Shown here: positions 1 to 8,120 of the stretch, piece by piece | How positions within the stretch are numbered: the stretch's first letter is position 1 | Layout: each line of letters starts with the position of its first letter | From: a virus | IMG/VR virus record: IMGVR_UViG_3300011116_001261 | Span: 1-34,183 of that record | DNA length: 34,183 nt | Strand: one strand, 5' to 3' | Notes under the pieces: generated by a model | What the model saw: only the letters and a program-made list of their open reading frames with translations | What the model was told of the DNA's origin: nothing | Databases searched by the model: none | Translations under genes and position numbers: made by a program

Positions 1-2
1 GT

Positions 3-194
3 GGAGGAAGAACAAACACCACTAACGGTGCCTTCGCATCCAACTGGGCATATTATCTTGGGTCAGGCGGATATTCTGGTGATAACAGATCATATCAAGG
101 CAGGATAGCCTTGATGTGCCTCTATAGTAGAGTATTGTCTTCTTCAGAACAACTACAAAACTATGGTGCTCTACGCTCCAGATTTGGTCTATAA
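3..194 (+). CDS. C-terminal end of a LamG/concanavalin-like phage appendage protein (5' truncated by window edge)
   Basis: The third frame is open from the window edge to a TAA at 192-194 and encodes about 63 residues. The end of the protein has the pattern Y-x-G-R-I-A ... Y-S-R-V-L-S-S-S-E ... Q-N-Y-x-A-L-x-S-R-F-G-L, which is the closing strand and helix of LamG/concanavalin-like jelly-roll domains on phage tail-fibre or structural proteins. Such domains typically bind glycans or pack fibre tips. It lies just upstream of another appendage-like gene on the same strand, consistent with a structural module. The start and total size lie outside the window. Family assignment is from the C-terminal motif only. 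Confidence 0.7.
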   Translation, partial: GGRTNTTNGAFASNWAYYLGSGGYSGDNRSYQGRIALMCLYSRVLSSSEQLQNYGALRSRFGL

Positions 195-211
195 TAAAGA
201 AAGAAATACAA

Positions 212-343
212 ATGGCGGTTTTATCAAGAGTAAATTTCTCTGCTGTTAGCACTGCCGTGACCACAGCCAACGGTCAAGCCACAGCGATAAGATACGGCGC
301 AAATAGGCTAACAATCATGGTAGACGAAATAGAATATTACTAG
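212..343 (+). CDS. small 43-residue protein, unrecognised
   Basis: An ATG at 212 follows a purine-rich AAAGAAAG ribosome-binding stretch and lies 17 bases after the stop of the LamG protein. The ORF ends at TAG 341-343. The product (begins MAVLSRVNFS, ends DEIEYY) is rich in Ala, Thr and Val, has no membrane segment or Cys, and matches nothing I know. Position between two structural genes suggests a small virion or assembly protein, but that is only context. Start and stop are clean, so I think it is a real gene. Confidence 0.5.
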   Translation: MAVLSRVNFSAVSTAVTTANGQATAIRYGANRLTIMVDEIEYY

Positions 344-418
344 TTGTCAATAACAATTTTGAGATTGTTAATTAATAAATTAAAAAATCACTTTTTTTGT
401 GTTTGTTGATTTTTTGTT

Positions 419-452
419 GACGAAATTTACTTCAACTTGAGAAAATTTCGTC
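419..452. repeat. 10-bp inverted repeat in the AT-rich leader of the fibre gene
   Basis: GACGAAATTT (419-428) is repeated inverted at 443-452 with a 14-base loop. It lies in an AT-rich 172-base gap between the 43-residue gene and the fibre-like gene, upstream of a second hairpin. It has no U-tract, so an operator, or processing site is more likely than a terminator. Confidence 0.5.
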
Positions 453-475
453 GATGAATTAATACTTAATAGCAA

Positions 476-495
476 GCTGAGCAATTATGCTCAGC
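476..495 (+). promoter_or_regulatory. perfect 8-bp hairpin just upstream of the fibre gene ribosome-binding site
   Basis: GCTGAGCA (476-483) pairs with TGCTCAGC (488-495) across a 4-base loop. It ends some 20 bases before the ATG at 516, directly upstream of the AAAAAGGA ribosome-binding site. A 5' UTR stem of this kind can stabilise an abundant late mRNA or mark an RNase processing site. The function is inferred. Confidence 0.5.
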
Positions 496-515
496 GTTCA
501 AAAAGGACAAACACA

Positions 516-2834
516 ATGGCTATTACACGTATACAACAATCTCAGATTAGCGGTTCGTTAAGCTACTCTCTTCCAGGTTCTTTAGGCTCAGGTCTAATGA
601 ACAAGGGATCTTTAGCACAAGACCTCGACGCACTTCGCGCCCTCGTGAAGGACATCAAGGGATCTGCACAATGGTACGATGCATCTTCTCAAGATCTCGC
701 CAAGATCTACGCAGCAATGCGCGCAACTGGTGACTTCGCAGCTTTCCAAGGTGGAATTTCCACAGCGGGAAATGCAGGCATCGGCGGAAATCTCTCAGTT
801 GATTTAAACTCAACACTCAGCGGAATTCTCACAGTCGGCGGAGAGGCTCGCCTCAACGGTGGACTCACCATGGACAGCGGAAAGTTTACAGTTGCTGATG
901 GATCTGGCAACGTTCACACCGACGGAGCCCTGGACGTTTCAGGCGCAGGTACCTTCGCTAGCACCCTTGCGGTGTCCGGTCAAGGTAGCTTCTCCAGCGG
1001 ATTGGACGTCGCACAAGGATTCACCTCAAGCTACGCAAGCATCGGTGGTGGTTATGGCTCCTCAGGCGTCTCAATGACAGCTGCTGGTGATGTGAAGGCC
1101 AATGGCGCACTCACAGTCGACGGCGCAGCATACCTTTCTGGTTCAGTTGCAGCAGCTTCACTCGCGGTTGTAGGCAACGAAACAGTTGGTGGAACACTCA
1201 GCGTCACCGGCGCAGCTTCAGTTGGTGGAACACTCGGTGTCACAGGCGCAGCTACATTCTCTAGCACACTTCAAGCTGCAAGCATTGCTTCAAACGGAGC
1301 AATGTCTTCTGTTGGAAACTTCTCTGTCAACTCTAACAAGTTCACAGTTAACTCCGCCTCAGGCGCAGCTGTTGTTTCAGGATCTCTCCAGGCAGCATCT
1401 CTTGCTATTACAGGACCTGCCGTTCTGAACAGCACACTCGGCGTTACAGGCGCAGCTACATTCTCTAGCTCTGCCTCCGTCGCCGGTGCACTCAGCGTCA
1501 GCGGACAAATCAATGCAAGCGGTGGAATCTCTGCAGCAAACGTTGTTTCTGCAGGATCAGGTTCTTTCGCAGGCGCCCTCTCTGCTGCTTCACTCTCTGC
1601 TGCTTCAGCAGCAATCAGCGGCAATGAGACAGTCGGCGGCACCCTCGGAGTGACTGGCGCAGCTACCTTCGGTGGCGGCATCACAGTTAACTCTGCAGTT
1701 GCTGACTTCAACGCTGGCGTGACAGCAAACTCCATCAAGATCGACGGCGATATCGAGGGTTACCTCTACAGAGTTGCTTCTGACGGTTCAATCAAGGATG
1801 AAGGAAACCTCTTCTACAGCGGTGCCGGACTCCAGATCACCGGTTCTCTCGACGTATCTTCCGGGCTGAAGGCTGTTTCTTCAAACATCAGCGGAAACGA
1901 GTCCGTCGGTGGAACACTCTCAGTCGCACAATCAATCTCTGCTGGAACATCTCTCTCATCTGTAACTTTCACCTCTTCCGGAGCAGCTTCAGTTGGTGGA
2001 CAACTCACAGTCAGCGGTCTCTCTTCGCTTCAAGCTCTCGAAGCAGGAGCTTCTACACTCTCGAGCCTCACCGTAACAGGAAATGCTCAGGTCAATGGAG
2101 ATCTCCTCGTCAAGGGTTCAACAACCTACATCCAAACAGACAACATGATCGTGAAGGATGCATTCATCCACCTCGCGACAGGATCTGCAGGATCTGACGA
2201 CTCCGGTATCGTTCTCCACAAGGGCGATGGTTCTTCCGACCTCATCATCGGACAGAACGGCGGCGTTGGAGAGCTCATCTTCGCTTCTAAGAGCGTCGAT
2301 GCGGCGGTCGACAGCAGCAATGCAATCGATCTCGCAGCAGCTTCTCTAGTCCCAGCTTGGATGTCTCAAGCAAAGATCGGTGCAGCACAAGGATCCATGG
2401 TCGGTTCTATCAGCAAGTCTGGTTCCGACTTCCTCGTTGCAGCAGAATCCGGATCCGAGCTCAAGCTCCAGTCTGCTGGAAACGCTGCAGTTTCCTTCGC
2501 AGCAGCTTCTCAGGTCCCAGCAGGCTTCTCAGCATCAACCGTCGTCGGCATGTTGAACGAGCTTCGTTCAGGACTCACCGCAGCAAACGCAGGTGGAAAC
2601 CTCTCCAAGGCAGCTTACTCTGGAAGTGTTGTTTCTGGCGGCGTCCTCAGCTTCGCAGCTCAGGGCACCCTCGCTTCAGCAAGCCACAAGCTTGTTGACG
2701 TGTTCCTCAACGGTGTTCTTCTCGCACCAGGATACGATCTCACAGGCATCTCTTCAACTTCTGTAACAATGTCTTCCGACATTGCTTCAGCACTCATTGC
2801 AGACGACGTCTTCACAATTGTTATCCGTGGTTGA
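516..2834 (+). CDS. repeat-rich tail-fibre / virion structural protein
   Basis: The 772-residue protein is almost entirely Ala, Gly, Ser, Thr and Val. It contains many degenerate copies of a unit of about 12 residues of the form V-G-G-T-L-S-V-T-G-A-A-S/T, which predicts a long beta-helical or beta-solenoid shaft. The first 70 residues are different and more helical. Near residues 525-600 there is a segment beginning VNGDLLVKGSTT with I-V-K-D ... G-I-V-L-H-K-G-D-G, a block I recognise from structural proteins of marine T4-like phages. The C-terminus (F-L-N-G-V-L-L-A-P-G-Y-D-L) resembles the end of the same class. The start is fixed by AAAAAGGA upstream of ATG 516, and a strong terminator follows the stop. 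Codon use is richer in C than the neighbouring genes, as expected for an abundant product. The receptor-binding role is inferred. Confidence 0.75.
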   Translation: MAITRIQQSQISGSLSYSLPGSLGSGLMNKGSLAQDLDALRALVKDIKGSAQWYDASSQDLAKIYAAMRATGDFAAFQGGISTAGNAGIGGNLSVDLNSTLSGILTVGGEARLNGGLTMDSGKFTVADGSGNVHTDGALDVSGAGTFASTLAVSGQGSFSSGLDVAQGFTSSYASIGGGYGSSGVSMTAAGDVKANGALTVDGAAYLSGSVAAASLAVVGNETVGGTLSVTGAASVGGTLGVTGAATFSSTLQAASIASNGAMSSVGNFSVNSNKFTVNSASGAAVVSGSLQAASLAITGPAVLNSTLGVTGAATFSSSASVAGALSVSGQINASGGISAANVVSAGSGSFAGALSAASLSAASAAISGNETVGGTLGVTGAATFGGGITVNSAVADFNAGVTANSIKIDGDIEGYLYRVASDGSIKDEGNLFYSGAGLQITGSLDVSSGLKAVSSNISGNESVGGTLSVAQSISAGTSLSSVTFTSSGAASVGGQLTVSGLSSLQALEAGASTLSSLTVTGNAQVNGDLLVKGSTTYIQTDNMIVKDAFIHLATGSAGSDDSGIVLHKGDGSSDLIIGQNGGVGELIFASKSVDAAVDSSNAIDLAAASLVPAWMSQAKIGAAQGSMVGSISKSGSDFLVAAESGSELKLQSAGNAAVSFAAASQVPAGFSASTVVGMLNELRSGLTAANAGGNLSKAAYSGSVVSGGVLSFAAQGTLASASHKLVDVFLNGVLLAPGYDLTGISSTSVTMSSDIASALIADDVFTIVIRG

Positions 2835-2858
2835 TTGTAGCCAGATTGGCACAGTGAC

Positions 2859-2878
2859 GCGGTTGACTAACTAACCGC
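2859..2878 (+). repeat. 6-bp hairpin after the fibre gene
   Basis: GCGGTT (2859-2864) pairs with AACCGC (2873-2878) across an 8-base loop, 25 bases after the stop and immediately before the main terminator stem. It may help protect the 3' end of the transcript. Confidence 0.45.
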
Positions 2879-2879
2879 A

Positions 2880-2915
2880 AGGCCCAGAGGGAAACTTCTG
2901 GGCCTTTTAATTTTT
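2880..2915 (+). terminator. Rho-independent terminator of the fibre gene
   Basis: AGGCCCAGA (2880-2888) pairs perfectly with TCTGGGCCT (2897-2905) across an 8-base loop and is followed by TTTTAATTTTT. It lies 46 bases after the stop of the 772-residue structural gene on the same strand. Confidence 0.9.
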
Positions 2916-3005
2916 ATTCAATTAATTCGATATTGTTTTAATCAATGTATTTACTCGAATTAATTCTATGATTACCTTTTGCGTGTTTATCATCAAGGGA
3001 AATCT

Positions 3006-3557
3006 ATGTCTGAAGACCTAAAAACAAAATTAAGTTTATTAAACGATCTTATTGAGAGCAAGACAAACGCTGTTAATGCTCATATTGAAAATTTAAAGAA
3101 GCTAGAAGGATATTCTTTTGCAGGTCGAGAGATCACTGCAAAATTTAATTCTTACTTGACTCAGCAGGCCTCAGAAATTCAGGCTCTTGCAGCTTCTCAA
3201 AAGATTTCTCAAGAGATTGCTAGCGTTGCATTGACGATCTTAGAGAATTTTAAAAAGATCGTCAAAGAAACCGAAGAAGAATCAATGAAAATCTTTTTCG
3301 TAAAGCAGGGAGAGACGCTAGCAGAAAATCAAGACTTGACAAATTTATTGTCTATAAAGAAGACCCTGCACGATGAGATCGAAAAATCTGCGCTACAACC
3401 TGTAGTTACACAAGCAGTAGAAGCTATTGTTGAAGGCGAAGTCAAAGAGACAAAAAAGAAAAGGGTCAGACCCGATAAAGATCTGACCACAAGAGTTGGA
3501 AGAGCTGCTCTTGATCTAGCAGAAAGACGAAAGAAGCACAAGAAGACTTCTGCCTGA
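3006..3557 (+). CDS. 183-residue charged coiled-coil protein with basic tail, unrecognised
   Basis: I chose ATG 3006 because AAGGGA sits 5 bases upstream; an in-frame TTG at 2979 lacks such a site. The product is mostly helical, with heptad-like Leu/Ile spacing and many Lys, Glu and Gln residues in the first 140 residues. It ends in a strongly basic tail (KKKRVRPDK, RRKKHKK) that could contact nucleic acid or a capsid interior. No conserved domain is recognisable. It is the last plus-strand gene before a long minus-strand block, and the two converge with only 2 bases between their stops. A scaffold, DNA-binding or virion-internal role is possible, but nothing here decides it. Confidence 0.7.
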   Translation: MSEDLKTKLSLLNDLIESKTNAVNAHIENLKKLEGYSFAGREITAKFNSYLTQQASEIQALAASQKISQEIASVALTILENFKKIVKETEEESMKIFFVKQGETLAENQDLTNLLSIKKTLHDEIEKSALQPVVTQAVEAIVEGEVKETKKKRVRPDKDLTTRVGRAALDLAERRKKHKKTSA

Positions 3558-3559
3558 TT

Positions 3560-4867
3560 TCAACGCCACGAGCCCTTTGAAGCAGTACCGCTGTCTTGCA
3601 TTGAGATAATCAATTCACTCGTATTGAAGTGAAGTTTACAGCCTTTTCCAAGGACCCATCCGCGCTTTACACGCGATGGAACCGGGCTGCTACATTCTCC
3701 GTCAGTCATGATGAGCATTCCATCCCAACGACCTCGGTTCTTGACGTTGTTTAGAACCGAGGTGGGTGCATTAAAGTCAGTTCCGCCGGCACGAACTCGC
3801 TTTGCAGGAACGTTCGAACCACGACGCCACTCAAAGATATCTTTTTCATTTGCATCGCAGTCGAAGGGCAAGACGTCGATCGTCACTTTCTTCGTAAGTG
3901 ATCCAAGCTCGGCAAAGAACTCGACAAGCATTTCGTTGGAAACAGATCCGGACTGATCAATCGCGACGAGGAGCTTAGCTTCATAACCTCGCTTCGTGCC
4001 TGGGTGAATATATGGGTACCGCTTGTTGATCCGCTTCATCGTATTAGTTCGTCCACCGCGAACAAGTTGCCCAACGAACTGACGAAGCACATTTCGCCAA
4101 TTAATCACACTTGTCACTGATCGACGAATAGCATCAGCAACGTCAGCGGGAATGTTTCCCCAACCGTTGGCTTGTGAATCTGCGGTTTTAACTGCTTTTT
4201 CAACGACGGACTTGACTTTTCCTTCAACGTATTCTTTCATTTCGTCAGGAATTTTTTCCCATCCTTCGTGGTCGTCCATCGAAGAAATTCCTTCGATTTG
4301 TGACTGAAAATCCGGATCGTCTTTGGTCTTCTCGTAGATCTTCTCGAAGTACCACTCGGAAGCTTGCATAGTCGGAAGTTCCGCAATAATCGTTGCAAGC
4401 TTCATCGATTCTTTTTCTTCAGGAGTGAACTCACGTCCTTCGGGATGCTTCGGCATTCGACCTGGGACAAGTGCGAAGTCAGGCAAGAGACTGTCTCCGT
4501 CGAGATGTGAAGTGTTATTAGACCGGTTTGGGTCAAGAATGATCGAATTAATCGCAAGATCAGTTGCAATGTTCCAGAGCTGCGCAGGATTCTTCTTTCG
4601 TCCGTACAAGTGTCCAAATACGAGATGATAAAATTCGTGAATGAGAACACCGCGAACCTCACGCTGCGTGAGCGACTCAAAGAACTTCGGGTTCCAGTAC
4701 AGAACGATGTCGTCGCTTTTCATGTCGTAACCGACAGCAGCCGTTGGCATATCTTCGGTCGGAACCTTAGTGATGTGACGAGAAAGTTCTGCAAAGAACG
4801 GAGAGTCTTGCAGGAAAGAGATGAGATGACGGTCCAGATTGAATTCGGTTTGACAAGCCTTAAACAT
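3560..4867 (-). CDS. putative metallopeptidase fused to a von Willebrand A-like domain (DUF2201 type)
   Basis: The 435-residue protein has a zinc-metallopeptidase motif HEFYH at residues 77-81 with a further His at 86, followed after a charged linker by a vWA-like domain. The latter starts LLVAIDQSGS (299-308), with the D-x-S-x-S metal-ion-adhesion motif, and later has G-G-T-D-F and M-T-D-G-E. This pairing is the DUF2201 family (N-terminal peptidase-like part plus vWA part), which in bacteria is often found with MoxR-type ATPases; related genes occur in large phages. Substrate is unknown; capsid or host-protein processing are guesses. An AAGG site lies 7 bases before the ATG at 4867. It converges on the upstream coiled-coil gene. 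No MoxR gene is visible in this window. Confidence 0.85.
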   Translation of the reverse strand: MFKACQTEFNLDRHLISFLQDSPFFAELSRHITKVPTEDMPTAAVGYDMKSDDIVLYWNPKFFESLTQREVRGVLIHEFYHLVFGHLYGRKKNPAQLWNIATDLAINSIILDPNRSNNTSHLDGDSLLPDFALVPGRMPKHPEGREFTPEEKESMKLATIIAELPTMQASEWYFEKIYEKTKDDPDFQSQIEGISSMDDHEGWEKIPDEMKEYVEGKVKSVVEKAVKTADSQANGWGNIPADVADAIRRSVTSVINWRNVLRQFVGQLVRGGRTNTMKRINKRYPYIHPGTKRGYEAKLLVAIDQSGSVSNEMLVEFFAELGSLTKKVTIDVLPFDCDANEKDIFEWRRGSNVPAKRVRAGGTDFNAPTSVLNNVKNRGRWDGMLIMTDGECSSPVPSRVKRGWVLGKGCKLHFNTSELIISMQDSGTASKGSWR

Positions 4868-4938
4868 GTTTATACCTTATCACGACGCTTCGCACATTTG
4901 TACGACTATTTTCTTTATAAAAGACGCAATATGAATCT

Positions 4939-4958
4939 GAATATTGTTTTCAATATTC
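4939..4958. repeat. 8-bp hairpin in the gap upstream of the metallopeptidase gene
   Basis: GAATATTG (4939-4946) pairs with CAATATTC (4951-4958) across TTTT. It sits in an AT-rich 147-base gap between the ligase stop and the peptidase start, with a further AT-rich near-palindrome around 4979-5000. It has no long U-tract on the minus strand, so a weak terminator or an operator are both possible. Confidence 0.45.
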
Positions 4959-5014
4959 GTAAGATTGAATTATTGGAATTTAATTAAAGAATTAATTAAA
5001 CCAAGCTACATAGG

Positions 5015-6349
5015 TCAGTTTGCACGATAAGCAGCTTCTGCATCAAGGACTTTTCTGTCGACGTCGGTCCGGGATCGAAAACGAACAAATACAGGAAAAC
5101 GTACTTTTCCGTCTCGAGTAAATCCGTCGTGTGTGAGGGGATCAGGTTGACCTTCAACCTCTACGACTTTTCCGATATAAGAGTCAGGATCAACTCCAAT
5201 TTCAGCTCGAAGGATATCAGTATAACCACCTCCAACACGAGTCACAATTCCATTTGGCATGACAACACTAAATCCTCCCCACAGACCTTCTCGTTTGGAA
5301 CCAATGTTTCCTTGGTAATGTCCGACGATCACGCCTTCGTAAGTCGCAACAGGTTTCATCTTTTTAACAGCATCAGATCGTTTAAATGCGTACTTTGCAT
5401 TCAAGTCTTTCAACATGATGCCTTCGTAACCCTTCTCCATGCAGTCATTGTAAAACTCAAGTAGCTCATTCAAGTTTTGAACAGTTTTACCTGGCACTGG
5501 AACTACAGCAGAATTTGATACTTTTGAGGCAAGATCATTCACCAATTCCACTCTTTCTGAAAGTCTGAGAGAAGAATTTTGGGAGTGCCAATCAGAAAAT
5601 TGCATTGCGTCAAAAACATGAAGAATCATGCTTGAATCATCTTTTCCTCGCTTGTACGACATAGCAACAGATGCTGTTTCATTCCAATCTGCACCCATCA
5701 CCTCTGCGTCTAGCACAAATTCTTCCCACGGAGCTTGTTCTAGGATTTTCTTGATGTTAGGCAATGTCTCCAGTACAGATCCGCTGCGAGTGTACATAGT
5801 GACTTCACCGTTGTGTTTTACGACAACACAGCGAAGACCATCGAGTTTTGGCTCAATTCGAACAGGATAGCACACTTCATCTTCAATAATAATTCCTCGT
5901 CCTGACTCGTGACGTGTAGTCAACGATTCTGCAAGCTGAACCGAGAAACCGACAATAGACCCAGGCCAAATTTTATTTACAGTAGAAGTAGAAACACCAC
6001 AGCGAAGATTCTTCAGAAGAATTCGCATGCACCATTTCTGCTGAGAAACAGTCATCTGTCCAAAGATGTAATGGACGAAATCTTTCGCGGCATTTCCGGT
6101 CTTCTTCCGGGTGGAAAGGTTATCATAAATTTCGTCAAGGAACTGTTCGATAATGACATCATCTTCGCCCAGACCTAGTGCCGGAGGCATCTTAAATTTT
6201 GTAATAAAGAAATTTATATAAGGATCACCCACAGCGACAAAAATTCGCTTAAGAAGCTTATTGTCGCTGTGGGTCTCGAGAATCTCTTCTTTAAAGAGAC
6301 GTGAATTGTTTGACTCGAGTTGCTCTAGAATTTGAATTACTGACAGCAT
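5015..6349 (-). CDS. ATP-dependent DNA ligase
   Basis: This 444-residue protein seals nicks in DNA using ATP. Nucleotidyltransferase motif I is EPKLDGLR at residues 166-173, with Lys168 as the adenylated residue. Motif IV (EGIMLKD) and motif V (SDAVKKMKP) follow in order, then an OB-fold with V-V-E-V-E-G near the C-terminus. The N-terminal 160 residues form a helical domain. Size and motifs fit phage ligases of the T4/T7 superfamily; NAD-dependent features (BRCT, zinc finger) are absent. It would work in replication and repair. The ATG at 6349 is the only sensible start. It lies 35 bases downstream of a run of overlapping genes on the same strand. Confidence 0.95.
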   Translation of the reverse strand: MLSVIQILEQLESNNSRLFKEEILETHSDNKLLKRIFVAVGDPYINFFITKFKMPPALGLGEDDVIIEQFLDEIYDNLSTRKKTGNAAKDFVHYIFGQMTVSQQKWCMRILLKNLRCGVSTSTVNKIWPGSIVGFSVQLAESLTTRHESGRGIIIEDEVCYPVRIEPKLDGLRCVVVKHNGEVTMYTRSGSVLETLPNIKKILEQAPWEEFVLDAEVMGADWNETASVAMSYKRGKDDSSMILHVFDAMQFSDWHSQNSSLRLSERVELVNDLASKVSNSAVVPVPGKTVQNLNELLEFYNDCMEKGYEGIMLKDLNAKYAFKRSDAVKKMKPVATYEGVIVGHYQGNIGSKREGLWGGFSVVMPNGIVTRVGGGYTDILRAEIGVDPDSYIGKVVEVEGQPDPLTHDGFTRDGKVRFPVFVRFRSRTDVDRKVLDAEAAYRAN

Positions 6350-6384
6350 GTCATTAGCTTACAATAATCTGTCGCAAATTTGAA

Positions 6385-6798
6385 CTAGTTTTTCTTTTTC
6401 TTTTTCTTAGAAGATTCTTCTTGACTATTTTGAGAGACTGCTTCTTGAATTTCTACATCTGACTCTTGAACATCAGATTCTTCAGACTCTTGATCAGACG
6501 TAGTGCTTAAATCAAAAGATTCACCTGTATTTTCTTTTACAAGATCAGGTGGTTCTAGGACTATCAGACCTTCGGCAGGAGAAGAAACAGTTCGTGGAAG
6601 ATCAGCGGACTCAACGCCAGACGCTTTTAAAAAGTCATCTTCTTCGGGAGGAATTACACCCATTGAGTCACAACGAGTCTTTAAAAGTTCGTAAGTGACA
6701 ATACCCGTTTCTTGAAGAAATTTTTTCAAACTTGATTTACGCCTTCTTAGAACATTAAGAAGCGTAACTTTAGAAATGCTTCGTTGGTGTAGTCTCAT
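6385..6798 (-). CDS. 137-residue acidic protein with Lys-rich end, unrecognised
   Basis: I chose the ATG at 6796-6798, which overlaps the TGA of the upstream gene (ATGA); an in-frame ATG 63 bases further upstream would overlap that gene heavily. The first 60 residues are basic and helical (RLHQRSISKVTLL, LRRRKSSLKKFLQ), and the second half is acidic and Ser-rich (ESEESDVQESDVEI), ending in seven Lys and one Asn. This layout, a folded basic head with a disordered acidic tail, is common in phage regulators and scaffolds but is not diagnostic. Translational coupling places it in the sigma-factor operon. Confidence 0.7.
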   Translation of the reverse strand: MRLHQRSISKVTLLNVLRRRKSSLKKFLQETGIVTYELLKTRCDSMGVIPPEEDDFLKASGVESADLPRTVSSPAEGLIVLEPPDLVKENTGESFDLSTTSDQESEESDVQESDVEIQEAVSQNSQEESSKKKKKKN

Positions 6799-7118
6799 TG
6801 GATCAAACTTTCTTTTGTTTCTAGCTTTCTTGTAGCTTCGATCTCTTGAAGTAAATCGCAAATTCCTTCTTGAAATTTAGGCTCTTTAATGATCGTCTCG
6901 ACCATCTCGTCTGTGACATCAATTCCCCAATTTTCAGTAATTGCATACGCAAATTTCTTCATGATCCGTAGAATATAATTCCTTGCCGAAGAATGATTCA
7001 TTTTATAGCCAATTAATGTCATCATATCAGCTATTTCTCTATAGTTAGTTCCTTCTTCAGCTACAGTGGCATACTGCACCTTTTCCATCTTATTTTGATT
7101 TGTATTCAAGTTAATCAT
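6795..7118 (-). CDS. 107-residue helix-turn-helix-like protein encoded beside the sigma factor
   Basis: The central part (residues about 25-60) reads N-Y-R-E-I-A-D-M-M ... S-S-A-R-N-Y-I-L-R-I-M-K-K-F-A. It resembles the two helices of a sigma-70 region 4.2 helix-turn-helix (compare L-x-E-I-G-x-x-F ... S-R-E-R-V-R-Q-I-x-x-x-A-L). The rest is helical and acidic. It is coupled by ATGA overlaps to the genes on both sides and lies two genes downstream of a sigma factor that ends just before its own recognition helix. A DNA-binding partner for that sigma factor is an attractive reading, but it is my inference. It could equally be an independent small regulator. Confidence 0.7.
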   Translation of the reverse strand: MINLNTNQNKMEKVQYATVAEEGTNYREIADMMTLIGYKMNHSSARNYILRIMKKFAYAITENWGIDVTDEMVETIIKEPKFQEGICDLLQEIEATRKLETKESLIQ

Positions 7119-7339
7119 CCTCGCTTATTTGTGAAAGAAGAAAATCTAACGTTTTGAACTTCATCCAGTTTAGTCATTAAAACACGTCTATGATCTAACT
7201 GATTAATTTTGTCTTCGACGATATCCTGAATCTGATCTTCTACTGAAATCAGGTGATTCACAATTTTTGACAATAGAAAGATAATAAAACAATTTGCAAT
7301 TAAAATTGCTAATGCAACTACTGTGAAGATATTCGACAT
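7115..7339 (-). CDS. 74-residue protein with one N-terminal membrane segment
   Basis: Residues about 4-28 form a hydrophobic helix (FTVVALAILIANCFIIFLL) followed by a charged, probably coiled-coil region. The topology is that of a small single-pass inner-membrane protein with a cytoplasmic tail. The ATG overlaps the TAA of the sigma gene by one base, and its own TGA overlaps the next ATG, so it is translationally coupled within the sigma operon. No family recognised. Confidence 0.75.
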   Translation of the reverse strand: MSNIFTVVALAILIANCFIIFLLSKIVNHLISVEDQIQDIVEDKINQLDHRRVLMTKLDEVQNVRFSSFTNKRG

Positions 7340-8118
7340 TATACACCTACAAAAGACGCAGCTTCTTCATCAGTCATTTCGTACTCTGATCTATCGAGAT
7401 TGTCGTCAAAGAGACCGAACCGAAGTCGAAGAATTGCTGATTCTTTTTCAGACAAAGTCTCGAGAACGTTCTGAACAATTCCAAGAAGCTCTTTGGAAGA
7501 AGCAACTTGAAATGGATTCACATTCTCGTTTTCATCTTCAATTTTACTGTCAATTGTCCCAGAGTCTGGATCTGACGACAGCGTCTGATTTAGAGAAATT
7601 GTATTCTTTCCAGAAGCAATAGTAGCTTTAACTACAGTTTCTGATGCATCAATTAACTCTAACAGTTCGTCATTTGATGGGTCACATCCCATCATTGCAC
7701 GATATTCGTCTGCAGCCTGTACAATTTTCTTTTGGACAGAAGCAGCATGCGCAGGCAGTCTAATCATTCTCTTGCGCTTCAATACATGCTGAGTAATTGC
7801 CTGTTTAATCCACCAAGTTGCGTATGTTGAGAATTTAAACCCGCGCTTGTAATCAAATCGATCGATTGCCTTCAAGAGACCAAGATTCCCTTCTTGAATC
7901 AAATCTTCGAGGGGAATATTGTGCCCTTTGTGCTTCTTTGCAATTGAAATAACAAGTCGAAGATTGCTTTCAACCAACTTTTTCTTTGCTTTTTGGGACT
8001 TTTCTCCTGAACCTTCAGAAAAGTCTTTAAACAAAGCTACGACTTCTGGATGCTTGAGAAGCGAAAAAGATTTTAGATCTCGTAGATAATCGTGTATGAT
8101 ATCTTGCATATTATGCAT
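7339..8118 (-). CDS. sigma-70 family RNA polymerase sigma factor lacking the region 4.2 recognition helix
   Basis: The 259-residue protein has region 2 (NLRLVISIAKKHKG, then DLIQEGNLGLLKAIDRFDY and GFKFSTYATWWIKQAI, residues about 52-107). These are the core-polymerase-binding and -10 recognition elements. Region 3 follows (RMIRLPAHA, 117-125), then region 4.1 (VLETLSEKESAILRLRFGL, 218-236). The protein stops at E-E-A-A-S-F-V-G-V, exactly where the turn of the region 4.2 helix-turn-helix should be, so the -35 recognition helix is missing. The other frames downstream do not supply it. A phage sigma redirects host RNA polymerase, here perhaps to promoters without a normal -35. Starts at residue 1 or 4 are both possible. 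Confidence 0.9.
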   Translation of the reverse strand: MHNMQDIIHDYLRDLKSFSLLKHPEVVALFKDFSEGSGEKSQKAKKKLVESNLRLVISIAKKHKGHNIPLEDLIQEGNLGLLKAIDRFDYKRGFKFSTYATWWIKQAITQHVLKRKRMIRLPAHAASVQKKIVQAADEYRAMMGCDPSNDELLELIDASETVVKATIASGKNTISLNQTLSSDPDSGTIDSKIEDENENVNPFQVASSKELLGIVQNVLETLSEKESAILRLRFGLFDDNLDRSEYEMTDEEAASFVGV

Positions 8119-8120
8119 TC

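Noticed and set aside
22-270. Minus-strand ORF at the left edge
   Set aside because: It is antisense to the LamG-like C-terminus and the 43-residue gene and has no recognisable features.
4610-4987. Plus-strand 125-codon frame
   Set aside because: It overlaps the start of the metallopeptidase gene in antisense, and its sequence shows no conserved pattern.
7320-7345. Frameshift truncating the sigma factor
   Set aside because: I read the other frames past the sigma stop; they give the membrane protein or unrelated residues, not a recognition helix. The short end appears genuine.
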